Shown here: positions 53,132 through 61,428 of the stretch, in pieces
Layout: each line of letters begins with the position of its first letter
How positions within the stretch are numbered: the first letter of the stretch is position 1
Origin: Paenibacillus tarimensis
Lineage (GTDB): Bacteria > Bacillota > Bacilli > Paenibacillales > Paenibacillaceae
Assembly: GCF_021532315.1 (NCBI RefSeq)
Contig: NZ_JAKGAO010000006.1
Location: 124,001 to 188,000, forward strand
Direction: 5' to 3'
DNA length: 64,000 bases
The notes under the pieces: model-generated
Told to the model about the DNA's origin: nothing
What the model saw: only the letters and a program-made list of their open reading frames with translations
Database searches by the model: none
Made by a program: the position numbers and the translations under genes

Positions 53132-53764
53132 ATGGAGAAAGTTAAGATAGCACTCTTCGATATCGATAAAACGGTAATACGACATGACTCGATGTTTCAA
53201 TTTGTAAAATACAGCGTGCGGGCCAAGCCTTGGACTGCGTACCGGCTGCTGAACATTGCGGCATACACCTGCTTGTATAAGCTGAAGCTGATGCCGCTCC
53301 AGAAGGCTAAGAGCGCTTATTTCTATGCGATTAGTCACTTCCGTGAAGAGGATCTGGAACACTTCTACGATACGGAGCTTGCACCGGGCATCTATCCGGA
53401 AGCGCTGGCTGAGATGGAGGCGCTTAAGCGGCAGGGATATCGTATTCTGCTTATTACCGCATCTCCTTATGCTTATATGAAGTACTTCAGCAAGCTTCCT
53501 GCAGTCGATGATGTAATAGGGACGAACCTGTGCAGGGTTAACGGCCGTTACACCAGCCGGATCGATGGCCTGAACTGCAAGGGAGAGGAGAAGGTGGCAA
53601 GATTACAGTCGTATCTGGAGGACAACAGGCTTGTCATTGACTATGAGCATTCGCGGGCTTATTCGGATTCGCTGACGGATTTGCCGATGTTCCAGCTTGT
53701 AAAATCCCGTTACCTGATCAACAGAAGCCACCCTGGACTGGAGCAGCTGACATGGAAAATGTAA
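53132..53764 (+). CDS. HAD-IB family phosphatase
   Basis: A 210-residue haloacid-dehalogenase phosphatase of the SerB-like IB class: motif I LFDIDKTV with nucleophile D10 and acid D12, motif II LLITASPY and motif IV YSDSLTDLPMF. ATG 53132 is chosen over ATG 53129 on ribosome-site spacing. In this context it would remove the 5-phosphate from polyprenyl-phosphoryl-phosphoribose (inferred). It overlaps the next gene by 13 bp. Confidence 0.8.
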   Translation: MEKVKIALFDIDKTVIRHDSMFQFVKYSVRAKPWTAYRLLNIAAYTCLYKLKLMPLQKAKSAYFYAISHFREEDLEHFYDTELAPGIYPEALAEMEALKRQGYRILLITASPYAYMKYFSKLPAVDDVIGTNLCRVNGRYTSRIDGLNCKGEEKVARLQSYLEDNRLVIDYEHSRAYSDSLTDLPMFQLVKSRYLINRSHPGLEQLTWKM

Positions 53765-54081
53765 CAAGCGGCCTCATCGGCAAAGGATATATGGTCTTTT
53801 CGGCATGGCTGTCCGCGACCGGACAGCTTCTGTGGTCGTTCGGTCTGACGAATTACCCCTTGCTCGCCATGGGATTCCTCTGTTACGGACTGGGCGCCCT
53901 ATTCATGATTAAGTCACTGGCTTTATCCAAGCTGTCTTCAACCTATCCGCTGCTGTCGGTGGGATATGTGATCGCTATAATCTACGGGGCTTATTTCCAT
54001 GGGGAAGTGTTCACGTGGAATAAGCTGCTCGCCGTCCTGCTGCTCGGAGCCGGGGTGACCTTAACCGCTTATGAACGATAG
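53752..54081 (+). CDS. SMR/EamA-type small membrane protein, subunit 1
   Basis: A 109-residue protein with four membrane helices, in the small-multidrug-resistance/ArnE-like style: LLAMGFLCYGLGALFMI then PLLSVGYVIAIIYGAYF and a C-terminal AVLLLGAGVTLTAYE. It overlaps both the phosphatase gene and the following paralogue, so they are co-translated. Paired proteins of this kind include the ArnE/ArnF flippase for undecaprenyl-phosphate-aminoarabinose. A similar role here is inferred. Confidence 0.7.
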   Translation: MENVTSGLIGKGYMVFSAWLSATGQLLWSFGLTNYPLLAMGFLCYGLGALFMIKSLALSKLSSTYPLLSVGYVIAIIYGAYFHGEVFTWNKLLAVLLLGAGVTLTAYER

Positions 54082-54388
54082 CCTGAATCTTGTGTTGCTG
54101 GCCGTTATGACGCTTCTCGGTTCGCTTGGGGGCGTGAATTTCAAACTATCTTCGGGCAGCCGTCACAGGCTGAAATTCCTGCTGCTTGGCATGCTCTGCT
54201 ATGGTACAGGTGCCTTAATCAATATTTATTTGCTGAGCAAGCTTGACTATACGGTTGTGTTTCTCGCCAACTCGCTGACATTCGTCTGGGCATTGGTGTT
54301 TGCAAGATGGGTGTTTCGGGAGAGGATCGGCTGGGCGAAGCTGGCCGGTGTTGTCTTGATCCTTGCGGGCGTGAGTCTGCTGGTGTAA
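54071..54388 (+). CDS. SMR/EamA-type small membrane protein, subunit 2
   Basis: A 105-residue four-helix protein related to the preceding one (LLLGMLCYGTGALINIY, then WAKLAGVVLILAGVSLLV). It starts at ATG 54071, 11 bp inside the end of its neighbour. The tandem overlapping layout suggests a heterodimer, probably of opposite topology, flipping a lipid-linked sugar across the membrane (inference). Confidence 0.7.
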   Translation: MNDSLNLVLLAVMTLLGSLGGVNFKLSSGSRHRLKFLLLGMLCYGTGALINIYLLSKLDYTVVFLANSLTFVWALVFARWVFRERIGWAKLAGVVLILAGVSLLV

Positions 54389-54423
54389 GTGTACATATCT
54401 TTCTGAAAAAAGCGGTGGATAAT

Positions 54424-55740
54424 ATGTCTTTTCTCAATGAGCTGTTCAAGAACAAATCCGACAACCGGATTGCAGCGGCATTAATGCTGGCACTTGCCGG
54501 CTTTTATTTTGTACTCAATATGCCTTATCTCCTCTATATCGATCAAAACCAGGAGCTGCTGCAGCGGTTAAGCCCCTTCTATGGAGCGCCGTTCAGCCTG
54601 AATTTGTTCAACTTCGATCCGTCCCTGTACTATGGATACTCTAATATCTCATTGATTCATCCGTTTCTCAGCTTCGCCAGTGGAACTCTTCGGCTTGCCG
54701 CTGAGGCGGGTCCTGGCAACTGGCTGTTTCTCGTGCTGCAGTCTCTCATTAACGGAGCCAGCGCAGCGCTAGTCTACTATTACCTGCGAACCTGGGGAAA
54801 TGCTGTATGGCTGCCGCTGTCTCTTGCGCTCTTCTATGGCATCAGCTCGTACAGCCTGTACTCTGCTCTGATTCCGGATTCCTATCCGTATGCGCAGTTT
54901 ATTATTGTGCTCTCTATACTCTATCTGCGGCTGCGCGCTGTACAGCCCGCAGGGGCTGTCCTCCCTTACGCGTTATTAATGGCCGGAAACTTCGCAGTTA
55001 CTGTAACGAACGCCATACCTTATGCGGCCGCTCTGCTGCTGCGGCTGTACACGACAGCGCGCGGCAGCTGGTTATACCAGCTGATGCGAATCGCTGCTGT
55101 GTCGCTTCTTTTCATTGCGGCAGGTACATTGGCGCAGTACGTACTGTTTGACGGTCGCACGTGGCTGAGCGCAGCAGGCAGCAATCTGAGCAGCGGAGGC
55201 TTCAGCTATACGGCCCCCTTCAATCTGGAACAGCATTGGCAGGTCATCTATATGCTGGTCATCCATCCTGTGCTGACACCAACACTGACCCTGGCAGATG
55301 CGGGAATAGCTGCCTTTGCTACGGATTTATCTTCAGCTGTTCCATGGTACGTTAATCTGATTGGCGGACTTGTGATCGCTTCGGCGGTCTACGGCATACT
55401 GCGGGAGAGGCAATTGCGTGAAACATGGATGCTTGCCGGTTATATTGGTTTTGCCATTCTGCTGCATATTGGTGTGGGCTTCGGTCTAGCCACGTTCAAG
55501 TACGACTTGTACCTCTATGCCGGTCACTATATATTTGCCTTCTTCCTGCTAGCAGGTACAGCGCTGATGCGGAGATGCCGAAGCAGAGCAACCGGAGTGC
55601 CTGTACTCTTGTTAATCTGTCTCCTTATTCTAGTTACGGCAGGACATAACATCCTGTATCACGGGGACAATCTGGAGCAGATCCGCCAGGCTAATCAGCA
55701 GATGGCTGTGGGGCCGATATCCCAGCCGGCGGCAAGTTGA
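54424..55740 (+). CDS. Polytopic membrane protein, GT-C glycosyltransferase-like
   Basis: A 438-residue protein with about eleven helices. An acidic first extracytoplasmic loop (LLYIDQNQELLQR) and the DSYPYAQF stretch between helices are in the style of GT-C/PMT-like glycosyltransferases that use polyprenyl-phosphate sugars outside the membrane. No exact family is recognised. ATG 54424 gives a clean N-terminus 35 bp after the SMR-like pair, but its ribosome site (GGTGGA) is weak. Last gene of the operon. Confidence 0.6.
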   Translation: MSFLNELFKNKSDNRIAAALMLALAGFYFVLNMPYLLYIDQNQELLQRLSPFYGAPFSLNLFNFDPSLYYGYSNISLIHPFLSFASGTLRLAAEAGPGNWLFLVLQSLINGASAALVYYYLRTWGNAVWLPLSLALFYGISSYSLYSALIPDSYPYAQFIIVLSILYLRLRAVQPAGAVLPYALLMAGNFAVTVTNAIPYAAALLLRLYTTARGSWLYQLMRIAAVSLLFIAAGTLAQYVLFDGRTWLSAAGSNLSSGGFSYTAPFNLEQHWQVIYMLVIHPVLTPTLTLADAGIAAFATDLSSAVPWYVNLIGGLVIASAVYGILRERQLRETWMLAGYIGFAILLHIGVGFGLATFKYDLYLYAGHYIFAFFLLAGTALMRRCRSRATGVPVLLLICLLILVTAGHNILYHGDNLEQIRQANQQMAVGPISQPAAS

Positions 55741-55837
55741 GATCCGGAATGCGCAATTTATAAGAAATGTGACGGGCAGGTTTATGATAGGATGAAGTCA
55801 GGAAGCAGAACCAAAATCAAGGAAAGGTGGCATAACA

Positions 55838-56251
55838 ATGGCACTGCAGTTAAACATGATCTTTGTGAACTTGCCGGTTAAGAATCTGGAGAGGAGCAAG
55901 GCGTTCTTCACGGGATTGGGATTTGCATTTAATGACCAATACACCAATGAACAAGCAGCATGCCTGGTCATAAGCGAGCATATATACGCCATGCTTCTGC
56001 TGGATTCGTATTTTGAGACGTTTACGGCCGGAAAGCCGGCTGCTGATGCGTCCAAAACGTCTGAGGTTATGCTGGCTCTGGCAGCTAAGAACAGGGAGCA
56101 GGTGGATGAAATTGCTGAGAAGGCAGTGTCGCACGGCGGCAGGGCACTGGGAGAGCCCGTAGACCACGGCTTCATGTACACCCGCAGCTTTGAAGACCCG
56201 GATGGGCACCTGTGGGAAATGATGTATATGGATCCCAAGGCGATGGACTGA
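55838..56251 (+). CDS. Glyoxalase/bleomycin-resistance family protein
   Basis: A 137-residue VOC-fold protein (two beta-alpha-beta-beta-beta modules): MIFVNLPVKNLERSKAFFTGLG at the start and FEDPDGHLWEMMYMD at the end. It is the size of the YaeR/PhnB-like uncharacterised subgroup. ATG 55838 follows AAGGAAAGGTGG. Confidence 0.85.
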   Translation: MALQLNMIFVNLPVKNLERSKAFFTGLGFAFNDQYTNEQAACLVISEHIYAMLLLDSYFETFTAGKPAADASKTSEVMLALAAKNREQVDEIAEKAVSHGGRALGEPVDHGFMYTRSFEDPDGHLWEMMYMDPKAMD

Positions 56252-56343
56252 CTATGATCCAGCTTGCACATTAACGGTTCGCTAGCAGCGAAGGGCTGGG
56301 GCTCTGAAGGGCTAATGCGGAGAGGTCCGGTGTTACTTTATAC

Positions 56344-56386
56344 AAAAAAAGAACGGAGCAGCCTATAGGGCTGCTTCGTTCTTTTT
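56344..56386. terminator. Bidirectional terminator
   Basis: AAAAAAAGAACG(G)AGCAGCC pairs with GGGCTGCT(T)CGTTCTTTTT around TATA. It has T-runs on both strands and separates the convergent glyoxalase and peptidase genes. Confidence 0.9.
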
Positions 56387-56389
56387 GAT

Positions 56390-57280
56390 TCACTGCTGCT
56401 CCCACCATTTGAGATACGGGAAGGGATCAATAGAGCTCCAGGACGGGCTCGTCTTATAGATGCCGAAATGCAGGTGAGGATCAAACTTTCCTGATGTGCC
56501 TTCCGGGCCGTAACCGGTGCTGCCCACGTAGCCGAGCAGCTGTCCTTTTTTAACGGAGACCCCTTTACCAAGACCAGGTGCATATTCACTTAAATGAGCA
56601 TAATAGAAGGCCGTTGTGGAATCGACGCGAATGGTGACCCGCCAGCCCCCGTATTCATTCCAGCCGTAGTTGATGATTTGGCCGTCGAGTATGCTGTAGA
56701 TCGGTGTTCCCTGCTTGGCGAAGATATCGACGCCATCGTGCTTGCGCAGCTGTTCGCCCGCTGGTGTCCAGGACCTTCCGTCATTGTAGTTGTTTACGAG
56801 AGGCAGCTGGAAGGTTCCTTTGGCTAGGGGGAAAACACCGTCCGCATAGGCAGCGGGTTGAGCCGGCTTTGGCTGCACTACAGGTGCAGGTGCAGGTGCA
56901 GGTGTAGATACAGGTGTAGATAATTTTGTATCGGGAATCCAAACGGTAAGGCCGTTCCATACGTTGTTTGGATTGCTGATTTGTGGATTGGCTTTAATGA
57001 GCGCATCTAACGTAATCCCGTATTTTTGGCTGATCTGCCACATGGTTTCATCTTGTACGATGTGAGCCGATGGGCCTGGAACTTCAATCACTTGACCGGG
57101 ATATAAGACATCGGACGTAAGCTGGTTGCGCTGAACCAGGTCCGTAACGGTAGTTTCATATTTAAGCGATATTTTCCAGAGCGAATCCCCAGGCAGGACC
57201 GTATAGGAAGCGCCTTGAGCAGTGCCAGCCATCAACAGCAGGCCGGCGGTGACGCCGAGTATTCCTGTTTTAAACTTCAC
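56390..57280 (-). CDS. LysM-M23 peptidoglycan endopeptidase
   Basis: A 296-residue exported protein: signal peptide to about residue 24, two LysM domains (YTVLPGDSLWKISLKYE and HIVQDETMWQISQKYG), a proline/alanine linker (STPAPAPAPVVQPKPAQP), and a C-terminal M23 domain with zinc residues in RKHDGVDIF and DPHLHFGIY. It probably cuts peptide crosslinks in the wall. ATG 57280 follows GGAGTGATG on the minus strand. Confidence 0.92.
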   Translation of the reverse strand: MKFKTGILGVTAGLLLMAGTAQGASYTVLPGDSLWKISLKYETTVTDLVQRNQLTSDVLYPGQVIEVPGPSAHIVQDETMWQISQKYGITLDALIKANPQISNPNNVWNGLTVWIPDTKLSTPVSTPAPAPAPVVQPKPAQPAAYADGVFPLAKGTFQLPLVNNYNDGRSWTPAGEQLRKHDGVDIFAKQGTPIYSILDGQIINYGWNEYGGWRVTIRVDSTTAFYYAHLSEYAPGLGKGVSVKKGQLLGYVGSTGYGPEGTSGKFDPHLHFGIYKTSPSWSSIDPFPYLKWWEQQ

Positions 57281-57409
57281 ATCATCACTCCTCGATAGGT
57301 GTATACCTACTATATCGAGGAAAAGCTGCCCGGTTGTGAGACTCAGATTTTGGAAACGATGCAGCTTGGTTCACCAAAACTGTCTGTGTTCTTCAGCACG
57401 AGCAGTTAA

Positions 57410-57571
57410 TTAACGGTTACTAACCGGTAGATCTGCACGCAGCTCCGATGCCTGCTGCGGTGCCCTAATCAAATCATCATTACCCGAAGCATACTGCACG
57501 AGAAGATATATGACAGCAGCGAGCGCCGCACAAACACCCAAAATAATAAATACCGCTTTACGTCCGTCCAT
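57410..57571 (-). CDS. Small single-helix membrane protein
   Basis: A 53-residue protein with one membrane helix (AVFIILGVCAALAAVIYLLV) and a polar tail. ATG 57571 is selected for the GCAGGTGA site before it. No family is recognised. Confidence 0.55.
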   Translation of the reverse strand: MDGRKAVFIILGVCAALAAVIYLLVQYASGNDDLIRAPQQASELRADLPVSNR

Positions 57572-57645
57572 GATGTCACCTGCTTTCCGGAACATGTATG
57601 TAAGCTATTATACATGATAACGTGGGGCCTATGGAATTGATAACC

Positions 57646-57674
57646 TTGACAAACGGTAATAAATTGATTATCTT
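57646..57674 (+). promoter_or_regulatory. mhqR-like gene promoter
   Basis: TTGACA (57646-57651), a 17-bp spacer and TATCTT (57669-57674). The -10 box is the left half of the palindromic operator. Confidence 0.7.
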
Positions 57675-57686
57675 AAATTTAAGATA
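57669..57686. promoter_or_regulatory. MhqR-type operator 1
   Basis: TATCTTAAATTTAAGATA is a perfect 18-bp palindrome, similar in length and ends to the Bacillus MhqR box (TATCTCGAATTCGAGATA). It overlaps the -10 box, implying autorepression. Confidence 0.75.
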
Positions 57687-57723
57687 TATGCTTTTAAAGC
57701 AATGATTGGAGGCCGGTGACGAT

Positions 57724-58179
57724 ATGGCAGAGCATCAAGTAGATAGCACGGCTCAATCTCTTAAGCTCTTCGTTGTGTTGTCCAAAGCTTACCGCACCAT
57801 TATGGATAAGGCAATCAAGGACATGAAACGGCACGGCTTGTCGCCATCCGAGTTCATGATTCTAGAAGTCCTCTACAACAAGGGTCGTACCCCGCTTCAG
57901 CAAATCGGGGAGAAGGTACTGGTAACAAGCGGGAGTGTGACGTACAACATCGATAAGCTTGAAGCCAAGGGACTGTTAAAGCGTATTCCATGCGAGAAGG
58001 ACCGCAGGGTCACATACGCCGAGATAACGGAAGCTGGCAATAAGCTCCTCGACGGAATTTTCCCTGAGCATGCCTCAGCTGTGCACGAAATGATGGGTGC
58101 TTTATCGGAGGAAGAAAAGCAGACGGCGGCCGAACTCTTGAAGAAGCTGGGTAAGGGAGCCGAGACGGGCAACTGGTAG
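57724..58179 (+). CDS. mhqR: MarR family repressor, MhqR-like
   Basis: A 151-residue MarR protein with winged helix region TPLQQIGEKVLVTSGSVTYNI and wing CEKDRRVTYAEIT. It is followed by a glyoxalase-type dioxygenase, an MhqD-type hydrolase, a flavin reductase and a nitroreductase, the same kinds of genes that Bacillus MhqR controls in response to quinones. ATG 57724 follows GGAGG by 10 bp; an upstream TTG is less likely. It probably represses itself and both downstream promoters. Confidence 0.85.
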   Translation: MAEHQVDSTAQSLKLFVVLSKAYRTIMDKAIKDMKRHGLSPSEFMILEVLYNKGRTPLQQIGEKVLVTSGSVTYNIDKLEAKGLLKRIPCEKDRRVTYAEITEAGNKLLDGIFPEHASAVHEMMGALSEEEKQTAAELLKKLGKGAETGNW

Positions 58180-58201
58180 AAGGGTCTCTCTACAGCCCCA
58201 A

Positions 58202-58219
58202 TATCTTAAATTAAAGATA
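58202..58219. promoter_or_regulatory. MhqR-type operator 2
   Basis: TATCTTAAATTAAAGATA, with one mismatched pair relative to operator 1, lies 87 bp before the dioxygenase start. Confidence 0.7.
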
Positions 58220-58305
58220 TTTAGCGGGGCTCCGATAAAGTTGGAATCCTAATGTATATGTGTGCCGGCAGGTACGAATGTTTAATTAAGAAGGAGAGGA
58301 TCAGA

Positions 58306-59256
58306 ATGAAGCTGCAGTCAGCAGGTATTCACCATATCACGGCATTTGCACGCGATCCGCAAGGTAATGTTGATTTTTATGCAGGGGTGCTGGGATTGCG
58401 ACTGGTAAAGCGGACAATAAACTTTGATGCTCCGGAGGTGTACCACCTTTATTTTGGCAATGAAGGGGGGAGCCCCGGAACGATCATCACCTTCTTCCCA
58501 TGGCCGGACTCCCGCAGGGGGAGAATTGGCGGCGGGCAGGTTGGCATAACCGCTTATGCTATACCGAAGGGTGCCATGAGCTTCTGGGCAGAGCGTTTGT
58601 CCAGACTGGGGATCGAGACGGAACGGCATGAACGATTCGGAGAGGAATCTCTGCAATTCAGCGACAATGAAGGGCTGCGGCTGGAGCTTGTTGAGCGCGA
58701 GGGAGGCAGAGCGAGCAACTGGTCGTTTGACGGCATCACCAAGGATACAGCGATTAAAGGATTTGCAGGTGCGGTCCTATATAGTCTAAAGCCAGAAGAA
58801 ACCATGGGTGCACTGGAGCGTGTTTTCAGCTTCCGCAAGACTGGAGCAGACGGTCAACACGCACGGTTCCAGGCCGCGGGCGATATAGGCAATGTCATCG
58901 ATGTTCCTCTCACACCCGTACCTGCCGGCAACGGCGGAGCGGGCACTGTTCACCATATTGCCTGGAGAGCCAAGGATCATGAAGAGCATGAGGCTTGGAG
59001 ACAATCCGTCGAACAGTCCGGCTATGTGCCAACCCCTATTGTAGACCGGCAGTACTTCAATGCGGTGTACTTCCGTGAAGGAGGCGGCATCTTGTTCGAG
59101 ATTGCTACTGATCCGCCAGGCTTTGCAAGGGATGAAGCGCCTGAGACGCTAGGGGAGAAGCTCATGCTCCCGGAATGGTTTGAGCCGCACCGTGAGGCCA
59201 TTGAAGCTAACCTTCAACCAATAGAAGTCCGCAGACCGCAGGAGGTGAAACGTTAA
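58306..59256 (+). CDS. mhqO: Ring-cleaving dioxygenase MhqO-like (VOC fold)
   Basis: A 316-residue double VOC-domain protein. Putative metal ligands lie in GIHHITAFARD, TVHHIAWRAKD and GILFEIATDPPG. The family comprises the quinone/hydroquinone-responsive MhqO, MhqA and MhqE proteins, annotated as ring-cleaving dioxygenases. ATG 58306 follows AAGGAGAGG. It is 1 bp from the following esterase gene. Confidence 0.88.
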   Translation: MKLQSAGIHHITAFARDPQGNVDFYAGVLGLRLVKRTINFDAPEVYHLYFGNEGGSPGTIITFFPWPDSRRGRIGGGQVGITAYAIPKGAMSFWAERLSRLGIETERHERFGEESLQFSDNEGLRLELVEREGGRASNWSFDGITKDTAIKGFAGAVLYSLKPEETMGALERVFSFRKTGADGQHARFQAAGDIGNVIDVPLTPVPAGNGGAGTVHHIAWRAKDHEEHEAWRQSVEQSGYVPTPIVDRQYFNAVYFREGGGILFEIATDPPGFARDEAPETLGEKLMLPEWFEPHREAIEANLQPIEVRRPQEVKR

Positions 59257-59257
59257 G

Positions 59258-59872
59258 ATGAAGCATGTATTTGAACAGGGTACGGATGCTAACGCTCCTG
59301 TACTGGTTATGTTTCATGGAACGGGCGGGACGGAGCGGGATCTGCTGCCGCTCGCTAAGGCGGTCTCGCCATCTTCCGCAGTCCTCAGCCTGCGGGGGAA
59401 TGTGCTCGAGAATGGAATGCCCCGTTTTTTCCGGCGACTGGCGGAGGGGGTCTTCGATGAGGAGGACCTCGTCTTCCGTACGAAGGAGGTCTATGACTTT
59501 CTGCAAGAGGCAGCAGAGCGCTATCAGCTGGATAGAAGCAATATGATGGCTATCGGATACTCTAACGGAGCTAATATTGCTGGCAGCCTGCTGTTCCATT
59601 ATGAGCATGCATTCCGCGGGGCCATTCTCCACCACCCGATGGTGCCCATACGGGGGGTGAAGCTGCCTGATCTTGCCGGCACCTCCGTGTTCATAGGCGC
59701 AGGCTCCAATGATCCGCTATGTACACCGCAGGAGACAGAAGAGCTTGAACAGCTCCTTCGCGATGCAGGCAGCGATGTAACGGTGCACTGGGAACGTTAT
59801 GGACATCAGTTAACCGGTTCAGAGGTGGAAGCTGCTGCTGACTGGTATCGTAAGCGGTATGGAAATTCCTAA
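59258..59872 (+). CDS. mhqD: MhqD-like carboxylesterase/phospholipase
   Basis: A 204-residue alpha/beta hydrolase: oxyanion stretch VMFHGTGGTERD, nucleophile elbow IGYSNGANIAGS, aspartate in GSNDPLCTP and histidine in YGHQLT. Length and neighbours match MhqD of the quinone-stress regulon. ATG 59258 follows AGGAGGTGA. It starts 1 bp after the dioxygenase gene. Confidence 0.88.
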   Translation: MKHVFEQGTDANAPVLVMFHGTGGTERDLLPLAKAVSPSSAVLSLRGNVLENGMPRFFRRLAEGVFDEEDLVFRTKEVYDFLQEAAERYQLDRSNMMAIGYSNGANIAGSLLFHYEHAFRGAILHHPMVPIRGVKLPDLAGTSVFIGAGSNDPLCTPQETEELEQLLRDAGSDVTVHWERYGHQLTGSEVEAAADWYRKRYGNS

Positions 59873-59895
59873 AAAAGGAATGGAGGGGCAGCACA

Positions 59896-60516
59896 ATGGG
59901 GACAATGATATCGGTGGATCCAGCCGGGCAGAGCGGACGGGACACGTATAAGCTTCTTATTGGCAGTATCATCCCGAGGCCGATTGCACTGGTAACAACG
60001 CTGTCAGATAACGGTGCTGTTAACGCTGCGCCCTTCAGCTTTTTCTCGATTGTCTCAAGCGACCCGCCACTGCTCTCTATAGCGGTACAGCGAAGACAAG
60101 GAGCGATGAAGGATACGGCCCGCAATGCGCTTGAGCGGCGGGAGCTTGTCGTGCACGTTGTCAGCGAAGAGATTGTGGAGGCAGTTAATCAGACTGCTGC
60201 CAATCTCCCTCCCGGTGATAGTGAGCTGGCTGCTGCCGGTTTGACGCCTGTAACGAGTGAAGCGGTTAAGGTGCCGGGAGTTGCTGAAGCCAGGATTCGT
60301 ATGGAATGCTGCTTGGAGCAGGCGATCGAGCTTGGAGACAGCGGGCAGCCTTCCTGTGATCTTCTTATTGTACGAGTGAAGCGAATTCATATTGCGGAAG
60401 AACTCTACAACGAGCATGGGCATATTGATCCAGGGCTGTTGAAGCCGGTAAGCCGGATGGCAGGAGATGATTATGCTCTGATCGGCCGCGTATTTTCATT
60501 AAAGAGACCAGAATAA
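59896..60516 (+). CDS. Flavin reductase family protein
   Basis: A 206-residue FMN-binding split-barrel protein of the DIM6/NTAB type: IGSIIPRPIALVTTLSDNG, then NAAPFSFFSIVSSDPPLL. It may reduce quinones or serve a monooxygenase. ATG 59896 follows GGAGGGGC, in the same direction as the mhqO-mhqD pair, 23 bp downstream, so it probably shares their transcript. Confidence 0.87.
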   Translation: MGTMISVDPAGQSGRDTYKLLIGSIIPRPIALVTTLSDNGAVNAAPFSFFSIVSSDPPLLSIAVQRRQGAMKDTARNALERRELVVHVVSEEIVEAVNQTAANLPPGDSELAAAGLTPVTSEAVKVPGVAEARIRMECCLEQAIELGDSGQPSCDLLIVRVKRIHIAEELYNEHGHIDPGLLKPVSRMAGDDYALIGRVFSLKRPE

Positions 60517-60550
60517 TTGGAGCTTGCTGAAGGAAATTGGAATATTATTG

Positions 60551-60580
60551 TTGCAATCAGGAAGCATCCTTTGTTAAAAT
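60551..60580 (+). promoter_or_regulatory. Nitroreductase gene promoter
   Basis: TTGCAA (60551-60556), an 18-bp spacer and TAAAAT (60575-60580), with the third MhqR-like site just downstream. Confidence 0.55.
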
Positions 60581-60588
60581 AATATAGG

Positions 60589-60608
60589 TACTTAATAATA
60601 TTAAGATA
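60589..60608. promoter_or_regulatory. MhqR-type operator 3 (degenerate)
   Basis: CTTAAT and ATTAAG flank a 3-bp centre inside TACTTAATAATATTAAGATA. The right half equals that of the other operators, while the left half lacks one base. It lies just after the -10 box. Confidence 0.5.
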
Positions 60609-60626
60609 CTTTGGAGGTAGTTAACG

Positions 60627-61232
60627 ATGACAATGACAAATGAATTTTTCAAAGCGATTCAAAACCGCCGTTCCATCTACAGCATTACTAGCGAATCCCC
60701 GATCTCCGATGAACGCATTCAGGAAATTGTAGAAGAGGCAGTCAAGCACACACCATCATCCTTCAACTCGCAATCCAGCCGTGCAGTCGTACTCCTTGGC
60801 GCTCACCATCATAAGCTGTGGGACCTGACAACTGAAATTCTGAAGGCCATCGTGCCTGCAGATCAGTTCGAGTCGACCCAGCAGAAGATGGACAGCTTCC
60901 GCGCAGGTCATGGTACGGTTCTGTTCTTCGAGGAAATGCGCGTTGTTGAAGGTCTGCAGCAGCAGTTCCCGTCATACCAAGACCGCTTCCCGGTATGGGC
61001 TGAGCATGCCAATGCCATGCTGCAGCTTGTTATCTGGACTGCCCTAGAGGGTGAAGGCCTTGGCGCATCCCTCCAGCACTACAACCCGCTGATTGATGAC
61101 AAGGTTAAAGCACAGTGGAGTCTGCCTGAATCGTGGAAGCTAATCGCTCAAATGCCTTTCGGCAAACCGGGTGCGCCAGCAGGCGACAAGGATTTCCAGC
61201 CGGTTGAAGAGCGCACGAAAATCTTCAAATAA
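60627..61232 (+). CDS. Nitroreductase family protein, MhqN-like
   Basis: A 201-residue FMN nitroreductase: NRRSIYSITSESPISDERI at the start, the FMN-binding TPSSFNSQSSR, LEGEGLGASLQHYNPLID, and the C-terminal MPFGKPGAPAGDK. Related to the YodC/MhqN group reducing quinones or nitro compounds. ATG 60627 follows TGGAGGTAG. It has its own promoter and terminator. Confidence 0.88.
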   Translation: MTMTNEFFKAIQNRRSIYSITSESPISDERIQEIVEEAVKHTPSSFNSQSSRAVVLLGAHHHKLWDLTTEILKAIVPADQFESTQQKMDSFRAGHGTVLFFEEMRVVEGLQQQFPSYQDRFPVWAEHANAMLQLVIWTALEGEGLGASLQHYNPLIDDKVKAQWSLPESWKLIAQMPFGKPGAPAGDKDFQPVEERTKIFK

Positions 61233-61271
61233 GAGCCTGCTGAATACGTTAGTCAGGTCATGACATAAAAG

Positions 61272-61317
61272 GAGCTGTCCAAAGCCGATAAAGTCCGGTT
61301 GTGGCAGCTCTTTTTTT
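61272..61317 (+). terminator. Terminator of the nitroreductase gene
   Basis: GAGCTG(T)CCA...TGG(C)AGCTC with an inner CCG/CGG pair makes a 39-nt hairpin followed by T7. Confidence 0.85.
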
Positions 61318-61335
61318 CCAGGGGATAAAATGAAT

Positions 61336-61370
61336 AGAAGCCGTCTTCGCACCTTGCGAAGACAGCTTCT
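61336..61370 (-). terminator. Hairpin after the alpha/beta hydrolase gene
   Basis: AGAAGCCGTCTTCGC and GCGAAGACAGCTTCT pair with one mismatch around 5 nt; on the minus strand ATTCATTTTAT follows. It lies 59 bp after the hydrolase stop. Confidence 0.6.
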
Positions 61371-61428
61371 ATGTAGTTAAGACAATGATGACTTGAGATT
61401 GCTTGGCCGGGCTGCTCTCGAGTTATGC

